Notes: generated by a model from the letters alone, not told the origin. Shown: positions 10,101 to 18,099, counted from the first letter of the stretch. The stretch: 64,000 bases of DNA from Bacteroidetes bacterium GWB2_32_14 (GCA_001768235.1 MENK01000008.1:248001-312000), one strand, 5' to 3'. Numbers and translations are program-made.

Positions 10101-10381
10101 ATGAGGTTGCTGGATTTTCTAACGGCTATCATTCTGCTTTAGCTGATACTGAACTGTTTGAAATTTATACAAAGAATGATGTAAAGGATAATTTCAAGCA
10201 AATTTTATATAATGCATTGTTGGGAAAAACAAAAAGCATAAATTTTTTTCATGACGTTTATAATTACCCAAGCAATGTATTAAAAATGGTTCGTGAGTAT
10301 GAGATTGATGTTGATTATGATATACTGTTTAACAACTTTTTAAACTATCTGGATATATCTCAGTTTTCATTAAAAAATTAA
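7160..10381 (+). CDS. Nuclease-like domain fused to STAND/NACHT-like NTPase; candidate antiphage defence protein
   Basis: A 1073-aa soluble protein. Residues about 1-95 resemble a Cap4/DUF4297-type PD-(D/E)XK nuclease: YSGYTYQKHV start, Glu34, Asp43 in NKFDDAKIS, then FQIK with Lys58. An NTPase follows, with Walker A GKPGVGKS (195-202), Walker B TVIIDGLDHI (268-277, the DGLD form typical of NACHT/STAND ATPases) and a sensor-like VIVLSRPL near 300. The remaining 600 residues are helix-rich with no motif I recognise, probably sensor repeats. This order (N-terminal nuclease, central STAND NTPase, C-terminal repeats) is that of Avs-type defence proteins, but this one is shorter than most Avs. The gene stands alone between structured elements, and its very A/T-rich coding differs from the neighbouring core genes. 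Function as defence is inference. Confidence 0.72.
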   Translation: MRNAYSGYTYQKHVTKLLLSKMDVERSIDKIEIEADVNNKFDDAKISFGDVEYYFQIKDFEGISLDDLVLSDGNIKIRGNSHKLSDAKNILFFKSIPLTPNCEILGFPAFKLSDIYIVSFNRSQIDKKIAEFYKNDTLRKQEIENWFHECLDKREWILLREDLPSIKVFNTELQEKTIDTGRKHLQIHNLLLIEGKPGVGKSHFVNSLTKEYNKSILYRFWISSQDEDYEKRLKFKNFIFDFSKKLFNDQKFREISEIFKEIKKRQKTVIIDGLDHIENYNLPEFELFIDFINKLKNYCKVIVLSRPLQKKLEWEKFNLINWNEKQTQKVLDELFHISDYQIFKKIYSITDGYPILVKYIAEHYKLYKAIPNLNKLESVDSYYNNLIKQEKGKQLLSLFLCNRSFFMKSEIIQILDEAANYVNEFIEEHPYLFEIRLNRISLFHDSFNTFLRKQKIDYSSISEKVNLYVYNSIQSIDKRFLSRFNYFYLDNQYKKDIILKYCQISTFKELIQNVIDYEAIQSFYFQIREAINALNYEDLEITHYYDLSLILNIVSRDHISTLNALYYTYTKALLANGFSEENITSTRYLFAMLCYIKSNDSTLLFNITSDDMYSTERFSENLQDEIDTEDYFFDQHEKALTEERLDELIQDKLNLKDIVTYSLENSFIHGNTTGSFSVLHDCIKLYISGKEDIAINKLASFLKPYSSQEYYSNWTLKDAKRNILAYGYLPEINDYKKLSLRDFILARKDLGSFDLRDEIHNFIRLSLQESRKIDISNISPYWTKYYQRKDYSFINLDTALYEFEKKCYVSKFECIELIHKIQEISEKGYRGLLSGFVELYPPHEILPFILENFDIESLRIEWFHLPVDYINIFPDQIFNFALSEILRYHNYNKEIDLNDILNVLYSNRLNELAQILEITKYSIRVPKSHSIIKEFKNSKLSFVQFEPDKYEYKDDSQSRFNRGELTIKDKEFILSNNIKSYEVAGFSNGYHSALADTELFEIYTKNDVKDNFKQILYNALLGKTKSINFFHDVYNYPSNVLKMVREYEIDVDYDILFNNFLNYLDISQFSLKN

Positions 10382-10419
10382 TTGATTATGAATAGAAGAT
10401 TATCCAACACCTTTTGCAT

Positions 10420-10530
10420 CCCTTTGCTCTCAGGCACATTTGGCATTCCCGCAAAGCTTGCGCTCAATCCCAAAATGCCAAAAGAGCCTTCAAGCCCGTT
10501 CCACTCCAACGCACAGTTTGAGAGACAATA
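10420..10530. repeat. Structured cassette-boundary-like element B downstream of the NTPase gene
   Basis: The sequence just after the NTPase stop has a perfect 9-bp inverted repeat, TTTGGCATT (10439-10447) and AATGCCAAA (10474-10482), around a GC-rich loop. It then has AGCCCGTTCCAC (10493-10504) and CCAACGCACA (10506-10515), both also present in the element before the gene. Small reading frames across it have no coding character. Confidence 0.45.
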
Positions 10531-10565
10531 CATTAAAAATGAGATAAATAGATTAGAAAACAATA

Positions 10566-10735
10566 ACGGCCAGCGTACAACACGCGGTATAAAACATTGG
10601 GGGTTAAGTGGTTATGTAAACAGTATCTCTCGCATCAAAGTTGGTTGTACCTTGATAGTGAAGTGTCTCCGAACTCCCCAACGATTTCATACCGCCATCA
10701 GTTAGCTGCAACCCTGAAAATGTGGTCTCCGATGA
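10566..10735 (+). repeat. attC-like intergenic element C between NTPase and RibD-like genes
   Basis: This part of the 430-nt gap between the NTPase and RibD-like genes carries the exact 15-mer ACAACACGCGGTATA (10577-10591), followed by AGTGGTTATG, and near its end ATACCGCCATCAGTTA. The element at 36284-36421 has the same 15-mer, then AGTGGTATG, then ATGCCATCAACCGTTA, in the same order when read in the direction of its genes. An inner pair (CATTGGGG near 10596 and CTCCCCAACG near 10675) gives inverted-repeat potential. Bases 10736-10811 are plain A/T-rich leader of the next gene. Confidence 0.55.
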
Positions 10736-10811
10736 CAAATAATCGTCAAGAAGTTTTCAAATCAAACAAAAAGGATGAGATTATTGTTTTAAAGTCAAAA
10801 TTGATAGCAAA

Positions 10812-11378
10812 ATGAGAAACTTAGTATATTTTATGCATTCATCACTTGATGGTTTTGTTGCCGGATCAAATGGTGAAATGGACTGGATAACTGTTGATGA
10901 TGAAATATTTGATTTTGTTACAACAATGACAGACCAAGTCGATACAGCGTTATATGGTCGAGTGACATATCAAATGATGGAAGCATACTGGCCAACAGCA
11001 GGTGAACAGCCTAATGCAAGCAGACACGACAAAGAACATTCAATTTGGTATAAAAACGTTTCAAAGGTTGTTTTATCAAAAACAATTAATGAAACTGGAT
11101 TATTGAATACAAAAGTCATAAGTGACAATCTTTCTGAAAATATAAACAAATTAAAACAACAGTCAGGTAAAAACATATTGATTTTTGGTAGTCCAAGAGC
11201 TTCTCATTCTCTTTTAAATCTTGGATTAGTAGATGAATTTTGGATTTTTATAAATCCAATTTTATTAGGACAAGGTATTCCATTATTTAAAAATGTTCAG
11301 GAATTAATTAAACTAAGACTCTTGGATACTAAAACATTTACTTCTGGTGTAGTTGCACTTCATTATAGGAAAGAATAG
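10812..11378 (+). CDS. Dihydrofolate reductase-family protein (RibD C-terminal-like)
   Basis: A 188-aa protein of the RibD_C/DHFR-like superfamily. The start RNLVYFMHSSLDGFVAGSNGEMDWI is the family's opening strand and loop, ALYGRVTYQMMEAYWP forms the nucleotide-contact region, and IFGSPRASHSLLNLGLVDEFWIFINPILLGQGIPLF is the conserved C-terminal half. Relatives are NADPH-dependent reductases of unknown substrate that are often found as isolated accessory genes, so true folate or riboflavin roles should not be assumed. It lies between two structured elements (10566-10735 and 11402-11570) and is the only gene between them, which fits a single-gene cassette. Confidence 0.85.
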   Translation: MRNLVYFMHSSLDGFVAGSNGEMDWITVDDEIFDFVTTMTDQVDTALYGRVTYQMMEAYWPTAGEQPNASRHDKEHSIWYKNVSKVVLSKTINETGLLNTKVISDNLSENINKLKQQSGKNILIFGSPRASHSLLNLGLVDEFWIFINPILLGQGIPLFKNVQELIKLRLLDTKTFTSGVVALHYRKE

Positions 11379-11401
11379 AAGGACAAACCACTTTACAATA
11401 A

Positions 11402-11570
11402 GAAAAACTATAGGGCAGCAGCTAACAGGCAGCACATGGCCAATGCGGGTTTCAGATGTTTGCAATATTTGTAGTTTTTTGGTAGTTTTGGTCACGGTGG
11501 ATAGAGATGCGGTTATAAATCCCGCACAACACGATACCATCGACCGATATACTGTCCGATGCAGGATAGT
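11402..11570 (+). repeat. attC-like intergenic element D downstream of the RibD-like gene
   Basis: The 356-nt gap after the RibD-like gene contains GGCAGCACATGGCCAATG then GCGGGTTTCAG (11445-11455), close to CCAATAAGGGTTTCAG of the reverse strand of the element at 36284-36421. It also has ATCCCGCACAACACGATACC (about 11520-11538), similar to the GCACAACACGCGGTATA start of that element. GCGGG (11445-11449) and CCCGC (11521-11525) can pair across it. It is the most divergent member of the set. Overlapping reading frames here look non-coding. Bases 11571-11734 are A/T-rich and lead into the Mla operon, with a TACCTTTC (11697-11704) near the -7 consensus. Confidence 0.4.
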
Positions 11571-11734
11571 TCTTTTGCTTTCTATCCAGCCACTTATTTT
11601 AGCTATTTTGTTTAAAAACCGAGCAAGAAAAGAATTATCCCCATTCAAATTCAAAAATTTTACATTGATTTAATCTCATTTTACCCCAATAATTTGTACC
11701 TTTCATCGTTTAAATAAATTTATTGACAATAAAT

Positions 11735-12577
11735 ATGAGACTAAATATTTTTAAAATATTTAGAAAAAAAAGGAACCATCAGCCAACCGAAAATAAACAA
11801 GAAAATAATGATTTTCAATGGGTTCATAATTTTCTCCTGGAACTGGGGGGGCTATCCAGATTTACAGTTCAGTTTTTTAAAGAACTCTTTAGCCAGCCTT
11901 ATGAACATAAAGAATTTTTTCGCCAGGCATACAAAATTGGATTAAGCACACTCCCGTTAATAGGCATAACTGCATTTATAATGGGTTTAGTCCTTACATT
12001 ACAATCAAAGCCAATAATGGAAGAATTTGGAGCCGAATCCTGGTTACCCGGTATGGTTGCAGTATCTATTGTCAGAGAAATTGGCCCTGTAATAACAGCT
12101 TTGATTTGTGCAGGCAAGATTGGCTCCGGCATTGGTGCCGAGCTGGGCTCAATGAGAGTAACCGAACAGATAGATGCCATGGATGTTTCCGGGACAAACC
12201 CGATAAAATACCTGGTAGTTACACGTGTACTTGCTACAACATTTATGATTCCATTGCTTGTATTATATGCCGATTTTATTTCATTTTTTGGTTCGTATGT
12301 TGCTGTTAACCTGGGTGGTTTTATTTCTCTTCCCTTATTTGTTAATTTGGCTTTCGATCCATTGCATTATTACGATTTAGTCCCGGCAACAATCAAAACC
12401 TTCTTTTTTGGTTTTGCAATCGGGATTATTGGATGTTACAAAGGATATTATGCCGAAAATGGAACCGAAGGGGTTGGGAAAGCAGCTAACTCGGCAGTTG
12501 TCATTTCTTCGCTTGTAATTTTTATTATGGATTTAATTGCTGTGCAATTAGCTGATTTATTTAAAGTATTTAATTAA
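11735..12577 (+). CDS. MlaE-family ABC transporter permease
   Basis: A 280-aa inner-membrane permease of the MlaE family, the membrane part of phospholipid traffic between inner and outer membranes. Hydrophobic segments include TLPLIGITAFIMGLVLTLQS, the conserved AVSIVREIGPVITALICAGKIGSGIGAELGSMRVTEQIDAM region, FMIPLLVLYADFISFFGSYV and VVISSLVIFIMDLIAVQL. A TTG at 11723 would add four residues; the ATG at 11735 is preferred. Its stop overlaps the ATPase ATG (TAATG), and an MCE protein follows, giving the usual permease-ATPase-MCE order. Confidence 0.93.
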   Translation: MRLNIFKIFRKKRNHQPTENKQENNDFQWVHNFLLELGGLSRFTVQFFKELFSQPYEHKEFFRQAYKIGLSTLPLIGITAFIMGLVLTLQSKPIMEEFGAESWLPGMVAVSIVREIGPVITALICAGKIGSGIGAELGSMRVTEQIDAMDVSGTNPIKYLVVTRVLATTFMIPLLVLYADFISFFGSYVAVNLGGFISLPLFVNLAFDPLHYYDLVPATIKTFFFGFAIGIIGCYKGYYAENGTEGVGKAANSAVVISSLVIFIMDLIAVQLADLFKVFN

Positions 12578-13347
12578 TGAATTTAGAAGAAGAAATATCG
12601 TTATATTCTGACAAGGAAGCTGTTATTGACATCAATCACCTTAAAAAAGCTTTTGACAGACATACTGTTCTTAAAGATATCAGTATGAAAGTAAAAAAAA
12701 GTGAAAATGTTGTTGTACTTGGAAGATCCGGTATCGGGAAATCAGTTCTTATAAAATGTATTGTAGGATTAATACATCCCGACGAAGGTTCTGTTAAGGT
12801 TTTTGGAAAAGAAGTAACAACAATGAATTCAAAAGAACTTAATGAATTAAGAACTAAAGTAGGTTTCATATTCCAGAGCAACGCTCTTTACGATTCAATG
12901 ACAGTTAGAGAAAATCTTGAATTTCCGCTCAGAAGAAACAAGGAACTTAACGATCATCATGTTATTGAGGGATTGATTGTAGAAGCACTTGAAAATGTGG
13001 GGTTACTTGATACAATAAATAAAATGCCATCAGAGCTTTCGGGGGGCATGAAAAAACGAATAGGATTAGCACGCACATTAATTCTTAAACCCGAGATTAT
13101 TCTCTACGACGAACCTACAACAGGCCTCGATCCGTTAACATCAAGAGAGATAAGTAATTTAATTCTTGAAATCCAAACCAAATACAATGCATCTTCAATA
13201 ATTATTACTCACGATTTAAACTGCGCCAAAATTACATCGAACCGAATGTTAATTTTACAAGATGGTGTTTTTCTGGCAGAAGGTACTTTTAACGAACTAA
13301 AAAATTCAAATAATGAATGGGTTCGATCTTATTTTAAAATTGAATAA
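12577..13347 (+). CDS. MlaF-type ABC transporter ATP-binding protein
   Basis: A 256-aa cytoplasmic ATPase that drives the MlaE-type permease. Walker A is GRSGIGKS (about residues 49-56), the signature is LSGGMKKRIGLAR and Walker B is IILYDEPTTGLDP, followed by the switch His in IIITHDL. Length and motif order match MlaF/Ttg2A. The start overlaps the permease stop by one base, and the MCE gene starts 12 nt later, so the three genes form an operon. Confidence 0.94.
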   Translation: MNLEEEISLYSDKEAVIDINHLKKAFDRHTVLKDISMKVKKSENVVVLGRSGIGKSVLIKCIVGLIHPDEGSVKVFGKEVTTMNSKELNELRTKVGFIFQSNALYDSMTVRENLEFPLRRNKELNDHHVIEGLIVEALENVGLLDTINKMPSELSGGMKKRIGLARTLILKPEIILYDEPTTGLDPLTSREISNLILEIQTKYNASSIIITHDLNCAKITSNRMLILQDGVFLAEGTFNELKNSNNEWVRSYFKIE

Positions 13348-13359
13348 AAACAATTGAAT

Positions 13360-14412
13360 ATGAAAAATACAAGAAAAAATAATATTCGCCTGGGTTCTTT
13401 TGTAGGAATCGGAATAATTATATTCATCTTAGGTATTTATTATATTGGCAGCCAGGGTAGTATATTCAGCCGGAATATTATGCTGAGTGGTATTTTTAAA
13501 GATATTAGTGGTGTTAAAATTGGCAACGATGTACGGTTTTCCGGAATAAATATTGGAACAGTTTCAAGTGTTAAAATTCTGAACGACTCATTAGTCCGTA
13601 TTGATGTACATATACAATCTGATGTTAAACAGTTTATTCGCAAAGACTCCAAAATGGAAATTATACCTGAAGGACTAATGGGAATAAAAGCAGTAACCAT
13701 ATACTCCGGAAGTTCTACCGAAGAAGTTGTCGAAGATGGTGATGTTTTGGAAACCATTGAAGCAGTTCAAATTGATAAAATCCTTCGGCAATTAAATACT
13801 TCCACTCAAAATACCACGATAATCACAAAAAATATTGCAGATATTACAGAAAAAATAAACCGGGGCGAAGGGGCGTTTGGAAAATTCTTTGCCGACGAAT
13901 CGTTCGCAAGTAATCTGAGTACTATTGCCCGGAAAACTGCAATACTTACCGAGAATTTTGCCGACATTTCGGATAAAATATCAAAAGAGCAAGGCACAAT
14001 AGGTATGTTACTATCAGATACTGCTTTTGCAAATAAAATATATACTGCAGGCCAAAACCTGCAAAAATCAACAAAAAACCTTGTTGGCATTACCAACCAA
14101 ATGAACAAAGGACAAGGACTTTATGGAAAAATATTTACTGATACATCCTTTACATCGGGATTAAGCAGAGCAGGTAAAAACCTCGATTATACAACCGAAC
14201 GGACAAAAGTCTTATCGGATAATCTTGTAAGAATTACCGATGAAATAAACCAGGGACAAGGCCTTATTTCACGATTAATTTATGATACTGCATTTGCTGA
14301 CAGTGTTGAAATTGCTGTTCAAAATTTAAATAAAGGAGCTATAGAAGTAGAAGAAGCTGCCGGTGTTGTTAAAAGAAACTGGTTAATAAAGCTATTTTCA
14401 AGAAAAAAATAA
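13360..14412 (+). CDS. MlaD-family (MCE domain) substrate-binding protein with C-terminal repeats
   Basis: A 350-aa protein anchored by one N-terminal membrane segment (VGIGIIIFILGIYYIGSQG), with an MCE domain at about residues 35-120 (FKDISGVKIGNDVRFSGINIGTV). MCE proteins bind lipid between the membranes for the MlaEF pump. From about residue 160 there are roughly four repeats of about 50 residues sharing INxGxG.xG.l..D..FA..l. and a NL segment, for example INRGEGAFGKFFADESFA and MNKGQGLYGKIFTDTSFT. These likely form a long helical or tube-like extension into the periplasm. I prefer the ATG at 13360 over an upstream TTG at 13354. Confidence 0.92.
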   Translation: MKNTRKNNIRLGSFVGIGIIIFILGIYYIGSQGSIFSRNIMLSGIFKDISGVKIGNDVRFSGINIGTVSSVKILNDSLVRIDVHIQSDVKQFIRKDSKMEIIPEGLMGIKAVTIYSGSSTEEVVEDGDVLETIEAVQIDKILRQLNTSTQNTTIITKNIADITEKINRGEGAFGKFFADESFASNLSTIARKTAILTENFADISDKISKEQGTIGMLLSDTAFANKIYTAGQNLQKSTKNLVGITNQMNKGQGLYGKIFTDTSFTSGLSRAGKNLDYTTERTKVLSDNLVRITDEINQGQGLISRLIYDTAFADSVEIAVQNLNKGAIEVEEAAGVVKRNWLIKLFSRKK

Positions 14413-15677
14413 TGAAAAATATTAAAAGCAAAAAAATGAAAAAAAATATTTTGATCATACTCCTGCTTTTTATGCAGAATTATTCATTTACACAAAAATA
14501 TGTAGCTTTTGCCAGGGTTGACGATAATTGGAGTTTAATTTCACTACAAGGTGAAAAAGTAATCAACAAAGAATTTTCTCATGTATATTCACCTTCATGT
14601 GATTATTGGTCACCATCACCCAGCGCATGCATAATCCATTTGCCAAACGACAATGTATTTAGATTTAAAGAAAATAACAGGTATGGTTACATCGATATTA
14701 AAGGAAATATTATTATAAAGCCTCAATTTATAAGAGCTGAAGACTTTCACGAAGGATTTGCTGTTGCAGGAAATATCCGCTCCCTGGGTTATATAAATAA
14801 ATCAGGTAATTGGATTATTGATGAAATTTTTGATGAAGCCTATGAGTTTTCAGAAGGATTAGCTTTGGTAAAGTATAAGTCGAAATGGAATTTTGTTGAT
14901 ACAAATGGTGTTTTTTTATTTAAAGATGGCATAAACAATGCTTTCTTATTTAGAGACGGTATTGCCCGTGCATGTGTTAATTCAAAATGGGGTTTAATTA
15001 ATAAAAAAGGGCAATGGATTGTTTTTCCAAATTATGAAAATTTAAAAAAGATATCTGAAGGTAAAATAGCATTTTCTGAAAAAAACAAATGGGGGTTTAT
15101 TGATATTTCAGGAGATACCATTTCTCCTGCCTTATTTGACGATATAAACGACTTTTCTAATGGGATGGCAGCAGTAAAAAAGAATGGGAAATGGGGATTT
15201 ATTGATAATACAGGTAAATTAGTTGTTGATTGTAAATATGATAAAATAAGAGATTTTGCCGAAGATGTAGCTGTAGTTTTTAAAAATAAAATAAGTGGAA
15301 TAATTGATAAAAATGGAAATACGGTTGGTTCTTATAATTACGCTGATATTAAAAGTTGTAAAAATGGTTTTTTAAGAATAAGAATGAACGATTTATGGGG
15401 TTACTTAAAAAATGACGGTTCAGTTTTTATCGAACCTAAATATACGGGTGTAGAAGATTTTTCAGAAGGTTTTGCGCGTGTTAAATCTGGAAATCAATGG
15501 ATATTTATTGATACAAATGGTATCATCCAATTTGAAAAATTATTTGATAGTGCACATGATTTTATAAATGGATTTGCCCGTATTAAGATTCGTGAAAAAT
15601 GGGGCTTAATTAATAATAAAGGAGAAATAGTTATCAAACCTTTATATAATAATATTTCTGATGTATTTATTCTTTAG
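14412..15677 (+). CDS. WG-repeat protein, secreted
   Basis: A 421-aa protein with a signal peptide after a short basic lead (KKNILIILLLFMQNYSFTQ); an internal ATG at 14436 gives a more usual signal peptide. The mature part is about ten WG (KWG) repeats of 38-40 residues, such as WGFIDNTGKLVVDCKY and WGLINNKGEIVIKPLY, with FSEGLA/FADEVA-type linkers. WG repeats are thought to be beta-rich, protein- or ligand-binding scaffolds; no catalytic site is visible. The ATG overlaps the stop of the MCE gene by one base, so it is probably the last gene of the Mla-type operon. Confidence 0.9.
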   Translation: MKNIKSKKMKKNILIILLLFMQNYSFTQKYVAFARVDDNWSLISLQGEKVINKEFSHVYSPSCDYWSPSPSACIIHLPNDNVFRFKENNRYGYIDIKGNIIIKPQFIRAEDFHEGFAVAGNIRSLGYINKSGNWIIDEIFDEAYEFSEGLALVKYKSKWNFVDTNGVFLFKDGINNAFLFRDGIARACVNSKWGLINKKGQWIVFPNYENLKKISEGKIAFSEKNKWGFIDISGDTISPALFDDINDFSNGMAAVKKNGKWGFIDNTGKLVVDCKYDKIRDFAEDVAVVFKNKISGIIDKNGNTVGSYNYADIKSCKNGFLRIRMNDLWGYLKNDGSVFIEPKYTGVEDFSEGFARVKSGNQWIFIDTNGIIQFEKLFDSAHDFINGFARIKIREKWGLINNKGEIVIKPLYNNISDVFIL

Positions 15678-15716
15678 AAATGAAAAAATTAAAAGGGCAA
15701 AAAAAATAGGGGGTTA

Positions 15717-15744
15717 AAAGAGCGGGCAAAATTGCCCGCTCTTT
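15717..15744. terminator. Bidirectional terminator between WG-repeat gene and hutU
   Basis: A perfect 13-bp stem (AAAGAGCGGGCAA and its complement) with a 2-nt loop lies between the convergent ends of two genes. The stem ends carry A and T runs, so it can act in both directions. Confidence 0.88.
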
Positions 15745-15784
15745 AAGCCTATTTTCAAGCAGATAAAAATATTTGTCCAACTTA

Positions 15785-17791
15785 TTAGAATAACTTATCA
15801 ATCAATTTATCATCCGCAACATTCGGAAGAGTAACTTTTAAATCAGGTGTACGTTCCATTTCGCGTTTAATTGCAAATATTGCTTCATCGTTTCTGGCCC
15901 AGCTTCTGCGAGCAATTCCATTATTCACATCCCAATGCAACATCATTTTCAGGTGTCTGTCTGCATCATCGCTTCCATCGAGTACCATTCCAAATCCGCC
16001 ATTAATCACTTCGCCCCATCCTACTCCGCCGCCGTTATGAATTGAAACCCATGTTGCACCACGGAATGAATCACCAATTACATTCTGAATAGCCATATCG
16101 GCTGTAAATTGCGAACCGTCATATATATTAGATGTTTCACGGAAAGGAGAATCCGTACCTGAAACATCGTGATGATCACGCCCTAAAACAACAGGTGCAG
16201 AAAGTTTGCCATCTTTAACCGCTTTATTAAATGCAGCAGCTATTTTTGTTCGCCCTTCGCAGTCGGCATACAAAATACGTGCCTGAGAACCTACTACCAG
16301 CTTGTTCTTTTTTGCTTCGCGTATCCAACGAATATTGTCTTTCATTTGCTGGGTAATCTCAGCAGGCGCAGTAAGAGCAATTTCTTCGAGTACATCCATC
16401 GCGATTTTATCGGTTAAATCCAAATCTTCAGGTTTTGATGAAGTGCAAACCCAGCGGAATGGCCCAAAGCCATAATCAAAACACATTGGGCCCATAATAT
16501 CCTGAACATACGAAGGATATTTAAATTTGCCATCTGCTTTCATTATATCGGCTCCTGCCCTGCCCGATTCCAACAAAAAAGCATTTCCATAATCGAAAAA
16601 ATACATTCCCTTTGCTGAAAGTTTATTAATAGCCTCTACCTGCCTTCGCAACGATTCCTGGACATGTTTTTTGAATTTTTCAGGATTTTCAGCCATCATC
16701 TTGTTCGACTCCTCGTAACTTAAACCCACAGGATAATATCCCCCTGCCCAGGGATTATGCAATGATGTTTGATCGGAACCCAAATGAACCTGAATATTTC
16801 TTTCGTTTAATTTTTCCCAGAGTTCAACAATATTTCCCAAGAATGCAATCGAACGGGCTTCCTTCTTTTTGCAATATTCAAGAGCTACATCAATAGCTTT
16901 ATCAACATCAGTAATTAATTCATCAACCCAGCCCTGCTCATGGCGTTTAGATGCCGCTTTAGGATTTATTTCAGCTGTAATACTTACAACACCTGCAATA
17001 TTAGCTGCTTTGGGTTGTGCACCACTCATACCACCCAACCCTGAAGTAACAAATAATTTTCCTTCTAATCCTTCCCCTGATTCACTGATTTTTCGTCCTG
17101 CATTTAAAACAGTAATCGTTGTACCATGCACAATACCTTGTGGGCCAATATACATAAACGATCCTGCTGTCATTTGTCCGTACTGCGACACTCCTAAGGC
17201 ATTAAAACGTTCCCAGTCATCCTGTTTCGAATAATTCGGAATAACCATCCCGTTTGTAACAATCACTCTGGGCGCATCTTTATGAGATGGGAACAAACCC
17301 ATTGGGTGTCCCGAATAAAGCACGAGTGTTTGTTCATTGGTCATCTCTGCAAGGTATTTTATTGTTAGCAGGTACTGAGCCCAGTTTTGAAATACAGCAC
17401 CATTGCCTCCATAAGTAATTAACTCATGAGGATGTTGTGCCACGGCATAATCCAGGTTATTACTCAACATCAGCATGATTGCTGCAGCCTGAACAGACCT
17501 GGCCGGGAAATCATGAATTGAACGGGCATAAATTCGATAATCAGGGCGAAAACGATACATGTAAATCCGCCCATATTTTTCAAGCTCTTGTAAAAACTCT
17601 TTAGCCAAAACTTCGTGGTGTTTTTTATCGAAATAACGTAAAGCATTTTTCAAGGCCAGTTTTTTGTCTTCTTTTGTAAGAATGTCTTTACGTTTAGGAG
17701 CATGATTTATTTCGCTATCATAAGGTTTTGCTGCAGGCAATTGATCAGGAATACCTTGCAAAACAAGTTTTTGAAATTCTTCTCGTGTCAT
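15785..17791 (-). CDS. hutU: Urocanate hydratase
   Basis: A 668-aa cytosolic NAD+-dependent enzyme of histidine breakdown that converts urocanate to 4-imidazolone-5-propionate. Family blocks are clear: YGGNGAVFQNWAQYLLTIKY, YSGHPMGLFPSHKDAPRVIVTNGMVIPNY, GQMTAGSFMYIGPQGIVHGT, VTSGLGGMSGAQPKAA (NAD-binding loop), GRDHHDVSGTDSPFRET and WVSIHNGGGVGWGEVINGG near the C-terminus. The length is that of the longer urocanate hydratase form found in Bacteroidetes, against about 555 aa in proteobacteria. No other hut gene lies nearby, so the pathway must be completed elsewhere. Confidence 0.95.
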   Translation of the reverse strand: MTREEFQKLVLQGIPDQLPAAKPYDSEINHAPKRKDILTKEDKKLALKNALRYFDKKHHEVLAKEFLQELEKYGRIYMYRFRPDYRIYARSIHDFPARSVQAAAIMLMLSNNLDYAVAQHPHELITYGGNGAVFQNWAQYLLTIKYLAEMTNEQTLVLYSGHPMGLFPSHKDAPRVIVTNGMVIPNYSKQDDWERFNALGVSQYGQMTAGSFMYIGPQGIVHGTTITVLNAGRKISESGEGLEGKLFVTSGLGGMSGAQPKAANIAGVVSITAEINPKAASKRHEQGWVDELITDVDKAIDVALEYCKKKEARSIAFLGNIVELWEKLNERNIQVHLGSDQTSLHNPWAGGYYPVGLSYEESNKMMAENPEKFKKHVQESLRRQVEAINKLSAKGMYFFDYGNAFLLESGRAGADIMKADGKFKYPSYVQDIMGPMCFDYGFGPFRWVCTSSKPEDLDLTDKIAMDVLEEIALTAPAEITQQMKDNIRWIREAKKNKLVVGSQARILYADCEGRTKIAAAFNKAVKDGKLSAPVVLGRDHHDVSGTDSPFRETSNIYDGSQFTADMAIQNVIGDSFRGATWVSIHNGGGVGWGEVINGGFGMVLDGSDDADRHLKMMLHWDVNNGIARRSWARNDEAIFAIKREMERTPDLKVTLPNVADDKLIDKLF

Positions 17792-18099
17792 TATATACTA
17801 TTTTTTAATTGTTTATCTTTTTTATGTATCATTCAATATTTGTAAAAATACCTTTTCTATGGGTATCTAATACGTAAAGTATTGCTTGTTAAAAAAGGAT
17901 AACAATCTTTCCAGTTCATAAGTTAAGTTATTTATAATGCCAAAAATACAAATATTGATGTTATTTAGAAAAATTAAAATGCATTTGGCATATAAATTAT
18001 GACATAATTACCTGAATTGAAAACTTGCATAAAATTTGAGACTGGCAATGTATATTTAAAATTTACTACATTTGATTACAAATTAAAATCTTATTAAAA
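17792..18099. other. 308-nt divergent intergenic region (hutU / lemA)
   Basis: A/T-rich spacer between the divergent hutU and lemA genes. TACATTTG (18067-18074) matches the -7 box TAnnTTTG, 25 nt before the lemA ATG, without a clear -33 box. I see no ORF, strong hairpin or riboswitch-like element. Confidence 0.5.

Noticed and set aside
10382-10815. Overlapping small ORFs (107 and 72 residues) downstream of the NTPase gene
   Set aside because: They run through the inverted-repeat elements B and C, have no coding-like composition or homology I can see, and share no start signal.
11313-11673. Opposite-strand small ORFs after the RibD-like gene
   Set aside because: They cross element D with different frames on both strands; the structure of the element explains them better than genes.
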